DNA from: Aurantimonas marianensis
GTDB taxonomy: Bacteria; Pseudomonadota; Alphaproteobacteria; Rhizobiales; Rhizobiaceae
Direction: 5' to 3'
NCBI RefSeq assembly: GCF_024195285.1
Contig: NZ_JALHBS010000068.1
Location: forward strand, 1-37,360
Length of the DNA stretch: 37,360 nucleotides
The notes below the pieces were generated by a model. That model saw only the letters and a program-made list of their open reading frames with translations. It was not told where the DNA came from and ran no database searches. Of the stretch, positions 23,390 through 31,600 are shown in pieces. Both the position numbers and the translations under genes were made by a program. Positions within the stretch are counted from its first letter, which is position 1. Every line of letters starts with the position of its first letter.

Positions 23390-25498
23390 TTATTCGGCGG
23401 CCACGGGCTGGGGCTCGTCGGCGGGTTCGCCGTCGACCTCCTCCTCGTCGGCGAGAAAGGCCGGCAGCGTTTCGGATTCGCTACTGTTCGCCCCGGAGGT
23501 CACGTCATCGTCCAGCGCGGGAAGGCGAAGCGGTTCGGGCAACCAGCCGCTGTCTGCGAGCAGTCGCTCGGCTTCCTTGGCCATGTCCGGCTTCTTCAGA
23601 TGGTCGATGAGCTGCGCGGTTTCCTCGCCCTTCGCCTCGCGCACGGCTTCGAGGATGCGCGGCTTCGTCACCCGGCCGAAATAGTTGTCGACCGTCGGAC
23701 GCCAGCCGATCTCCACCATGTCGAGACCGGTAGCGCGCGCCAGCCGGTCCGCCTCGTGGATGCGCTGCCGCACACCGTGCACGGTCGGCCCGGCGCCGTA
23801 AGGGTTGGCCTTCTCGTAGAGCGCATTGACGCCGAAGGAGACGCAATGGGCCAGGAGGGCCATGCGGCTTGCGTCATCAAGACCGTCGAGCCTCTCCCAG
23901 AGCGCGCGATCGTCGCCGAGGGGAAGATCGCCCTTCCACGCCTCCTGCCGATCGTCGACGGACTTGGCGGATGCACTGTCCTTCAGATCATCGGCCTGCA
24001 CGGGAAAGAACACATGTCGAACCGAGGCCTCGAGGCATCCCGGCGAGGAGACGTGCTGGAAGGTATCGCGCACAAGCTTGTGGAGGAGCGCGGTCATGGC
24101 GATGTGCGGATTGTTGGCCAGCGCGTCGCGCAGCGCGAGGGTGCGGTGTGCGGTCAGTTCGATCACCAGCCGCTCGGGCAGCGGCTTGACCACATCGTCC
24201 TCGTCATCCTGCGGCTCAGGCTCGCCGCCGACCGAAATGACCGTGCGTTGACCGTCACTGCCCGGCGTTTGGCCGTCATCGCCGCCAACGCCGGTGTCGC
24301 CGCCCGCCGGGGCTTCGTCGTCGGGCCGGACATAGCCGCGATCGACGCTGAGGCGGCCATCATGACCGATGCCGACGAACACGCCGGCACGGCCGATCTC
24401 GGCAGGATCGAAATGCTTCGGCCGGTCCTCGAACGCGACGAGTGCCACCTCGATCTCACAGAGCCGTTCATCCACCTCGTCCGGCAATTCGTCGGCTTCG
24501 GCATATTCGGATTCGAGACGGTCATATTCGTCACGCAGCGCCTCACGCGTCGCTCGTTCCTCGTCGGTAAGATCGACCGGTGTGCCGGCAAGCTGTCGCA
24601 GGCCTTGCGTATGGCCGTAGGGGAAATCGGCGGCGACCTCGATCCACTTCCAGCCTTCGCCGGCGATGGTCTCCGCCTCGGCCTTGAGCTTGTCGGCGAC
24701 GAGACGCTCCAGCAGCGGCATGTTCTCGACCCAGCCGCCGTCATCGTCCTGGAACAGGTCGCGCATGACGGTGCCGCCGGCTTCCTCATAGACCTCGATG
24801 GTGACGAAGCGCACGCGTCGGTCGGCGGCGCGCACGGTGTTTTCCGTCAGCATACGGCGGATCTGGTAGGGTTCCTTCGACCAGCTATGCTGAATCGACT
24901 CCCAGACCTGTTCCTGTCGCGCATGGTCGGCCGAAACGGTGAAGGCCATGAGCTGCTCGAGCGTCATCCCATCTTCGGCATAGATGTCGAGGAGCTTCTC
25001 CGACACGGTGACGAGCTTGAGCCGCTGCTTGACGATGTTGACGGAGACGAAGAAGCGCGCGGCGATTTCCTCCTCGGTCTGGCCCTGCTCGCGCAAGGTC
25101 TGGAAGGCGCGGAACTGGTCGAGCGGATGCAGCGCCGCGCGCTGGACATTCTCGACCAGCGAATCCTCCTCCGCCGAGATGTCGCTGTCCCCTTCGCGCA
25201 CGATGCAGGGCACGAGCGCAGTCCTGGCGAGGCGCTTCTTCTTGGCGAGGAGTTCGAGCGCCCGGTAGCGCCGGCCGCCGGCTGGAATCTCGAAGATGCC
25301 GGTCTCGTTGCCGTCGTCGTCGACGACAGGACGGACGTAGAGGCTCTGCAGGAGGCCGCGGCGGGCGATGTCCTCGGCCAGTTCCTCGATCGAGACGCCG
25401 GCCTTGACCCGCCGGACGTTGGACTGGCTGAGCACCAGCTTGTTGAAGGGGATGTCGCGCGAGGCGCTGAGGGTGATCTTCTGACTGGCAGTTGCCAT
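23390..25498 (-). CDS. ParB/RepB/Spo0J-family protein
   Basis: A 702-aa large ParB. The N-terminal ParB/Srx CTP-binding domain (about 15-125) has VSIEELAEDIARRGLLQSL, the GGRRYRALE motif and the arginine-containing ENVQR box. An HTH follows (QTEEEIAARFFVSVNIVKQR, about 140-160). The long C-terminal half is acidic (ADELPDEVDERLCEIEV), with a variable linker and a final domain of unknown role. Such ParBs occur singly on alphaproteobacterial ICEs, away from parA, so partition, nucleoid association or transcription control are all possible. The start at 25498 lies after a family A leader; a terminator follows. Confidence 0.9.
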   Translation of the reverse strand: MATASQKITLSASRDIPFNKLVLSQSNVRRVKAGVSIEELAEDIARRGLLQSLYVRPVVDDDGNETGIFEIPAGGRRYRALELLAKKKRLARTALVPCIVREGDSDISAEEDSLVENVQRAALHPLDQFRAFQTLREQGQTEEEIAARFFVSVNIVKQRLKLVTVSEKLLDIYAEDGMTLEQLMAFTVSADHARQEQVWESIQHSWSKEPYQIRRMLTENTVRAADRRVRFVTIEVYEEAGGTVMRDLFQDDDGGWVENMPLLERLVADKLKAEAETIAGEGWKWIEVAADFPYGHTQGLRQLAGTPVDLTDEERATREALRDEYDRLESEYAEADELPDEVDERLCEIEVALVAFEDRPKHFDPAEIGRAGVFVGIGHDGRLSVDRGYVRPDDEAPAGGDTGVGGDDGQTPGSDGQRTVISVGGEPEPQDDEDDVVKPLPERLVIELTAHRTLALRDALANNPHIAMTALLHKLVRDTFQHVSSPGCLEASVRHVFFPVQADDLKDSASAKSVDDRQEAWKGDLPLGDDRALWERLDGLDDASRMALLAHCVSFGVNALYEKANPYGAGPTVHGVRQRIHEADRLARATGLDMVEIGWRPTVDNYFGRVTKPRILEAVREAKGEETAQLIDHLKKPDMAKEAERLLADSGWLPEPLRLPALDDDVTSGANSSESETLPAFLADEEEVDGEPADEPQPVAAE

Positions 25499-25583
25499 GA
25501 TGATGTACTCCGGCGACGGGCGCCGAGAGCCTTTCTCTCGACTTCCAACCCGTCACGGAGAAGGGCGCAGCCCTCTCACTCTC
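25499..25583 (-). promoter_or_regulatory. structured leader of parB (family A)
   Basis: Nested stems GACGGG/CCCGTC (25515-25520 with 25549-25554) and CGAGAG/CTCTCG (25524-25529 with 25535-25540) lie 17 nt upstream of the ATG. A CTCTCACTCTC box is at 25573-25583. The ArdC leader has the same layout with paired substitutions. Confidence 0.65.
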
Positions 25584-25631
25584 CTGTCCGGAGACGGAAG
25601 CGAGAGGACCAGGCCGATGAGGTGGGAAGGA

Positions 25632-26009
25632 TCATCTCCCGCGCCGCAGGGACGCTGCGGCGACCTTGAGCAGGCGTTCGCTCTCCACGATGCTGCCCGC
25701 CTGCAGCGCCGCCTCGGTATAGACAGACAGCGGATACGAGCCCTCGAAAAGGACATCCCGCTCGATGCCCAGACCGAATGGCAGGCGCACCAAGGAAAGC
25801 TCGGCGAGGCTGCAAGAGCCCAGTTCGGGGCATCCGAAGCCAAGATCGGCGAGGCCGAACAACATATCGCCGTCGGGTTCCATCTCGGAGATGAGCCAGG
25901 TACCGGCGCCGACGGGATTGCTGAACTTCACCACCGGCACATGGTCGACGTCGCGCTGTCGCCCATTGGCGAGCAGCCGATCTCGCAGGTCGTCGGTCAG
26001 CAGGATCAT
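25632..26009 (-). CDS. DUF2958 family protein
   Basis: A 125-aa protein, start at 26009 (MILLTDDLRDRLLANG), of the DUF2958 type: HVPVVKFSNPVGAGTWLISE, MLFGLADLGFGCPELG, LSLVRLPFGLGIERD. The family is common beside ArdC on plasmids and ICEs and its function is unknown. The ATG overlaps the ArdC stop (ATGA), so it is made together with ArdC and may assist it; that link is inferred from context. Confidence 0.87.
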   Translation of the reverse strand: MILLTDDLRDRLLANGRQRDVDHVPVVKFSNPVGAGTWLISEMEPDGDMLFGLADLGFGCPELGSCSLAELSLVRLPFGLGIERDVLFEGSYPLSVYTEAALQAGSIVESERLLKVAAASLRRGR

Positions 26010-26968
26010 GCCACCCTCCTGTCGCAAGAGCGCGCGGCTTCGATCGCCAGGTCCGCGTCGTCAGGCGCGAACGCTAAGAACCAGTCGGCCGCCTTGCTCG
26101 CTTGGGATGCGGCACGGACGATCGCGCGGTTGTCCTCGCGCAGCACTTCGAGCCAGGAGCCGATATAGTCGGCGTGCCGGACAGTCGGGGTGATGCCGAG
26201 CGAGGCGCAACAGAACGCGGCGTTGATCTCGGCGATCAGCTCCTCGAATGCATATTTCTTCGAGCCGAACGAGCTGCTGAAATCCCGGCCGAGACGCGAG
26301 GTATGACCACTCGCATGGCCGAACTCGTGCAGGGCCGTACGGTGCCAGTCGATCGGCTCGAAATAGGCCTGCGGCGGCGGCACCTGCACATAGTCGTGGG
26401 CCGGCACATAGAAGGCCCGGTTGCCGCCGATGCGAAAGTCGATGCCGGTCGCCTCGATCAGCGCCTCCACGGCGGGTTCTATCAGGCCCTCCGGAACCGG
26501 CGGCGCGGCCGTCGCCACGTCTTCGGGCAGGTTTTCGCACTGGTCGGTGTTGAAGACCGTGAAGCGCTTCAGGAACGGGATCGCCTGTGCGTCCTCGCCG
26601 GTTTCGGCGGCGCGGCGCTTCTCGTCTTCCGGCACGAAGCGGTCGGCATAGACGACGGTCGTGCCGCGCTCGCCCTTGCGGACATTGCCGCCGAGCGACA
26701 GCGCCTGGCGGAAGGTGAGCCAGCTCTGGCCGGAAAAGCCGTGCTTGATCACCGCGCCCCACAGGAGCAGCACATTGATCCCCGAATAAGGCCGGGAGGT
26801 CGAAGCATTCTTCGGCATGGCGAGCGGCGCCTTCGCCGCCGCTGTGCCCCAGGGCTGGACCCAGGGCACGCGGCCGGCTTCAAGCTCGGCGATGATCTTG
26901 TCGGTGATCTCGGAATAGAGATTGGTCCGGTCGTGCCTGGCGCCGGTGTTTCGCTTGTGTCTGGACAT
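26006..26968 (-). CDS. ardC: ArdC-family antirestriction protein
   Basis: A 320-aa ArdC homologue: an N-terminal ssDNA-binding domain (LYSEITDKIIAELEAG, VPWVQPWG, SRPYSGINVLLLW) and a C-terminal zincin-like metallopeptidase domain with HEFGHASGH (about residues 237-245) and a downstream Glu in FEELIAEINAAF. ArdC proteins protect incoming single-stranded DNA from host restriction during conjugation. The start at 26968 has GGAG upstream. The gene marks the end of the minus-strand core; plus-strand cargo begins beyond it. Confidence 0.93.
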   Translation of the reverse strand: MSRHKRNTGARHDRTNLYSEITDKIIAELEAGRVPWVQPWGTAAAKAPLAMPKNASTSRPYSGINVLLLWGAVIKHGFSGQSWLTFRQALSLGGNVRKGERGTTVVYADRFVPEDEKRRAAETGEDAQAIPFLKRFTVFNTDQCENLPEDVATAAPPVPEGLIEPAVEALIEATGIDFRIGGNRAFYVPAHDYVQVPPPQAYFEPIDWHRTALHEFGHASGHTSRLGRDFSSSFGSKKYAFEELIAEINAAFCCASLGITPTVRHADYIGSWLEVLREDNRAIVRAASQASKAADWFLAFAPDDADLAIEAARSCDRRVA

Positions 26969-27050
26969 CGCGGTTCTCCGCGACGGGCGCCAAGGGCCTC
27001 TCCCTCGGCTTCCAACCCGTCACGGCAAACCGGTCCGCACTCTTACTCTC
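26969..27050 (-). promoter_or_regulatory. structured leader of ardC (family A)
   Basis: Stems GACGGG/CCCGTC (26982-26987 with 27016-27021) and CCAAGGG/CCCTCGG (26990-26996 with 27002-27008, one mismatch) match the parB leader. Where parB has an A-U pair, this has G-C. The CTCTTACTCTC box is at 27040-27050. Confidence 0.65.
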
Positions 27051-27107
27051 GGGGCGTTGCGGGGTGTCCCCGCAGAAGGGGTCGGGCGAGACTACAGGCT
27101 CGGCCGC

Positions 27108-27125
27108 AGGGGAAGGCCTTCCCCT
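27108..27125. promoter_or_regulatory. 18-bp perfect palindrome between ardC and the cargo
   Basis: AGGGGAAGGCCTTCCCCT is fully self-complementary and lies between divergent genes, so an operator or a cargo junction mark fits better than a terminator. AT-richer DNA begins just to its right (27130-27215). Confidence 0.4.
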
Positions 27126-27229
27126 CCTGGGCTTTCCAGATCGCGAATTACTGGCTACCAATTAGCGGGATGTTTACTTCCAATCAGCCGAAGGGGATAG
27201 TTCCAATTGTCCGGGGATTCGGGGATGAG

Positions 27230-28450
27230 ATGTTCAGTCGGTTTGTAGAGCGGCGGGCGGAGGAAGCCCTTTCGGATACGCCCGTTGTGCTGATCGTAGG
27301 ACCGCGTAGGGCCGGCAAGACCACGCTCGTCAAGAAGATGGGGGAAGCCGGTCGAGACTATATCACGCTCGACGATCAGACCGTCCTCGAGGCTGCCCAG
27401 TCCGATCCGGCCGGTTTCATCCGAGGCCTCGACCGGGCCATCATCGACGAGATTCAGCGCGCTCCCGACCTGCTGCTGGCGATCAAGAAGACGGTCGACG
27501 AGGATTATCGTCCGGGCCGGTTTCTCCTCACGGGCTCGGCGAATGTACTGACCCTGCCGCGGATCGCCGACAGTCTCGCCGGCCGGATGGAGACCCTCCA
27601 GATGCTGCCGCTGGCGAGGGCAGAGATCGAAGGCCGGATGCCCAGCTTTCTGGAGCGCCTCTTTGAGGGAAAGCTGAAAAATCAGCCCAAAGCGACCGTC
27701 GGCGACGATCTCGTCCAACTCGCCCTGCTCGGCGGCTTTCCCGAAGCGATCGCCCGCGAAAGCGAGCGGCGGCGGCAGGACTGGGCGCGATCCTACCTCA
27801 CCTCGATCCTCACGCGCGATCTGCGGGACATCGCGGACGTAGAGAAGCTGACCGAGCTTCCGAAATTCGTGCGGCTCCTCGCAGAGCACTCCGGCCAGCT
27901 GGTCAACTACTCACAGCTCGGGGCCGGCATCAATGTCAGCCACAAGACCGGGCAGCGTTATGTCGGACTGCTCGAACAGGTGTTTCTGATCGCGACATTG
28001 CAGCCCTGGTTCACCAACGCGCTGAAGCGCATCGTGAAGACACCGAAGCTGCATTTCCTCGATTCCGGCCTGCTGGCCAGTGCGCGAGGTCTGACGTTCG
28101 ACAGGGTCAAGGCTGATCGCGGAACGTTCGGCGCGCTGCTTGAAAGCTTCGTGTTCTCGGAAGTGCTGAAGCTGATGACGGCCTCAGACCTGCGGCTGAC
28201 GCCTCACCACTTCCGGGATCGGGACATGCGCGAAGTGGACATCGTGCTGGAGCGCGATGACGGGATGATCGCAGGTCTCGAGGTCAAGGCGAGCGCCACA
28301 GTGAAGTCCGGTGATTTCGCCGGACTCCGGGCGCTGGCTGAGGCCTGCGGGGATCGCTTCGCCTTCGGTGCCGTCCTTTATGACAGCACGGATGTCGTGC
28401 CGTTCGGTGACCGGCTGGCGGCGGCACCGATGTCGAGTTTGTGGGGGTGA
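27230..28450 (+). CDS. AAA ATPase with DUF4143
   Basis: A 406-aa protein. Walker A is GPRRAGKTT (24-32), Walker B IIDEIQRAPD (71-80), sensor-like FLLTGSAN (98-105). The C-terminal DUF4143 region has a nuclease-like pattern, REVDIVLERDDG then GLEVKAS (about 335-355). The start at 27230 follows GGGGA; an in-frame ATG at 27170 would add 20 residues. The family (COG1373) is widespread and poorly understood, often found in variable islands. It is the first plus-strand gene, 177 nt ahead of the giant helicase. It may be part of the defence system or an unrelated neighbour. Confidence 0.88.
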   Translation: MFSRFVERRAEEALSDTPVVLIVGPRRAGKTTLVKKMGEAGRDYITLDDQTVLEAAQSDPAGFIRGLDRAIIDEIQRAPDLLLAIKKTVDEDYRPGRFLLTGSANVLTLPRIADSLAGRMETLQMLPLARAEIEGRMPSFLERLFEGKLKNQPKATVGDDLVQLALLGGFPEAIARESERRRQDWARSYLTSILTRDLRDIADVEKLTELPKFVRLLAEHSGQLVNYSQLGAGINVSHKTGQRYVGLLEQVFLIATLQPWFTNALKRIVKTPKLHFLDSGLLASARGLTFDRVKADRGTFGALLESFVFSEVLKLMTASDLRLTPHHFRDRDMREVDIVLERDDGMIAGLEVKASATVKSGDFAGLRALAEACGDRFAFGAVLYDSTDVVPFGDRLAAAPMSSLWG

Positions 28451-28627
28451 GCGCCATGGGGCAGCGCGGACATGCAGCGGGAGCGCCGAGCGACTTAGGA
28501 ACAGAATTCCATCCACTGCGGCGAGCCACATCCAAGCTAGTCCTTGCGCCCTTGTGGAAATTCATTTGTCGGGGCCGCCGTGATAGCAATTATGGCATAC
28601 TAAGAAGTATTGGGGGCTGAACTGACA
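28451..28627. other. gap before the defence helicase, possible promoter
   Basis: This 177-nt gap becomes AT-rich in its last 60 nt. TTGTCG (28566-28571) with a weak -10 such as ATTATG (28589-28594) could start transcription of the helicase operon. The match is poor; I see no gene here. Confidence 0.25.
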
Positions 28628-31600
28628 ATGAAGGCATTCGAATTCGACCATCGCCTTATCGATTCCTACGCCCGGTTCTCGCGGTCGTTCAGCACCATTC
28701 GATCTGAAGACCTGAAATCAGAGATCGGCCGTCAGTACGATGCAGGGCGCTTCTGGCCGGATGCTCTACTGTCTCTGAATCCTCGATATCTTGAGGGCCA
28801 GACCGTCGATGATCTGGTCACTTCGGGTGATCTCGACGAAGCGACCGGCAGGATATTCCGCTTCGATGAAACGCCTCTGCGGCTTCATCGCCACCAGGCG
28901 CAGTCCATTGCAAAAGCCCGGGCCGGGCAGAGTTATGTCGTCACGACCGGAACCGGCTCGGGCAAGTCTCTTTGCTTCTTCGTGCCGGTAGTCGATGCGA
29001 TCGTCCGCGCACGGAAAGCCGGGAAGCCGCGCAGGACCAGCGCCATCATCGTCTATCCGATGAACGCACTGGCCAACAGCCAGCTCAAGGGGATCGAGGA
29101 TTTCATTTACAAGTCCGGCCTGCCCGAAGATCTGAAGCCGGTAGTGCGGCGCTACACCGGCCAGGAAAGTCAGGAGGAGCGTCAGCGGATCGCAGACAAT
29201 CCGCCGGACATTCTGCTGACCAACTTCATGATGGCTGAGCTGCTTCTGACTCGGCAGGACAGCCTCGACACCAAGGTCATAGAGAACGCAAACGGTCTGG
29301 ATTTCATCGTCCTCGACGAGCTGCACACTTATCGCGGCCGGCAGGGCGCAGATGTCGCTATCCTTGTCCGTCGACTGCGCAACCGCTGCGCACTGGACAA
29401 GGCACCCATCTGCATCGGCACTTCGGCCACCATGGCGAGCGAGGGATCCGATATCAACCGCGCGCAGGCGGTGGCGGATGTTGCATCGCGACTGTTCGGA
29501 ACCCCTATTGGGCCCGAATCCGTCGTCGATGAGTCCTTGCAACGTGCAACGGACGATCTGCTGAAGCTCGGCGATGTGCGGCCAAAGCTCGCGCAGATTC
29601 TGACGTCCGCGCTTCCTGACGTGCTGACGGATGAGGTGTTGAAAAGGCACCCTTTGGCGGTATGGACCGAACTGGCGATCGGCCTCGAGGACGCACAGGA
29701 ACTCAAGCGCAAGAAGCCCATTCCCCTCGAAGAGGCTGTTTCCCTGCTGTCAAAGGACAGCGGTGTCGATCGTGAAATCTGCCGAAGTGGCCTTGAGACC
29801 TTCCTGACCCGTGCCAGCCTGCCGGAAACGGAGCGGGGCGGTTTCGGGACGGGCGCATTCCTGGCGTTCAAGCTCCATCAGTTCATCTCTGGCGCGGGAG
29901 AGATTTTCACCACGCTGACCGAACGGCCCAGAAACGTCCTGTTCGAAGGGCAACTCGAAGACCCAAGCGCGCCGGGACATCGCCTGTATCCAACCCGCTT
30001 TTGCCGGGACTGTGGGCATGAGGCCCACGTCGTCACGAAGACCGAGGATGCCGAGGGCATCGCGTTTCTGCCCAGGAACATTGATGATACGCCACTCGAC
30101 GACGAAGAAGGCGATATTGCCGGCTATCTGACCACCACGGGCGATGGCGATCCAGACTATGCCTTCACGGGCGAGATCGAAACGTATCCTGAGGATTGGC
30201 GGGAGGAGCGCAACGGCGTCGAGCGGCTTCGGGCAAACAGGAAACGCAGAGTTCCCCAGATGGTCACAGTGGCCCCGGACGGGCGCTACGATTCATCGGG
30301 GAAGAGCTTCTGGTTCATACCGGGCAAGTTTGGCTTCTGCCCATGCTGCCTGGACCAACCGCATCCCAGCATGCGGGAACGCAGCAAACTCGCGGGCCTG
30401 TCGGGCGAGGGCCGAAGCTCGGCCACGACACTTCTCGTCTCGACCGCACTGGAATGGATGAACGGGAGCAACAGCGGTGTTCCCAAAGAGAAACGCAAGC
30501 TGCTCGGTTTCACGGACAACCGGCAGGATGCCGCACTCCAGGCGGGCCACTTCAATGACTTTCTGTTCGTCAGCCTCCTGCGCGGCGCGATCCTGCGAGC
30601 CGTTCTGGATGCCGGCGAAGATGGCATGACCGAGGACGAATTCGGCCTGCGGGTTGTGAAGGCGCTTGGGTTCACTGCGGGCAACAAGGACGCGCGGATC
30701 CACTGGATGTTGGATTCCGAGGCAGGCGCCGTGGTCCGCGAAGACGCCCAACGCTCCCTCGCCAGGGTTCTGGCCCATCGGCTCTGGACCGATCTGCGCC
30801 GGGGTTGGCGCTACACCAATCCGAGCCTGTCGGTCCTCAAGCTCGTCGATGTTGCGTTTATTGGGCTTGATGACATCGCGGAAGATACTGAGCGCCTCGC
30901 AGCCATCCTGCCGGATCTCGCAACGCTCGATGCCGCAGAACGCAAGGCGATGTTCAAACAGCTCCTCGGTGCGATGCTCGAAGGTCTGGCGGTCGGGACC
31001 GAAGCGCTCGATTTGACCGTGCTCGATACCGTGGCGCAAAAGTCGCGAAATCTCCTGCGTGTCCCCTGGGCAATCGATGCAAAGGAGACGCCGAGAAGCC
31101 GCACGACACTGTTTCTGCAAGCTCCGGGTAAGGACCGGGTGGGGCTGCGTGAGGAACAGACAATCATCCGCGCCGGCCACAATTCCCGTATTGGGCGCCT
31201 CCTCAATCGCAAGAGCGTCATCGGAACCAAGCTCGGCAAGACGGACTACCTCACGGTGATGACGGGTCTGATGGAGCTTCTGGCCCGCGAAGGACTGGTG
31301 TCGCGCGTCGACATAGAGGCGGACCTGCAGGGTTGGCGTCTGTCACCCTCGGCGGTGCGCGTCATTCCGGGCGAAGCCGTCCGAACGGGGACCGCGCAAG
31401 GAAACCGCTACTTTCATGATCTCTACAATGCGATCGCTGCCGATCTGAAAGTGGGTCATAGCAGCTATTGGGGCCTCGAAGGCCGCGAACATACGGCTCA
31501 GGTGTCACAGAGACAGCGTGAATGGCGAGAGTGGCGCTTCCGCTTTGAGAAGGACGATCGGGAAAATCTCGCGGAGAATGCAACCGATCTCAAGGCAGCA

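Noticed and set aside
23600-25669. 689-codon plus-strand frame opposite parB
   Set aside because: Antisense shadow; no domain resemblance, while the minus strand has ParB motifs.
27108-27125. Palindrome as an intrinsic terminator
   Set aside because: It lies between divergent gene starts, where neither transcript ends, and has no T-tract.
26102-27229. Upstream extension of the DUF4143 frame across ardC
   Set aside because: The extension is antisense to ArdC; homology begins near the ATG at 27230.
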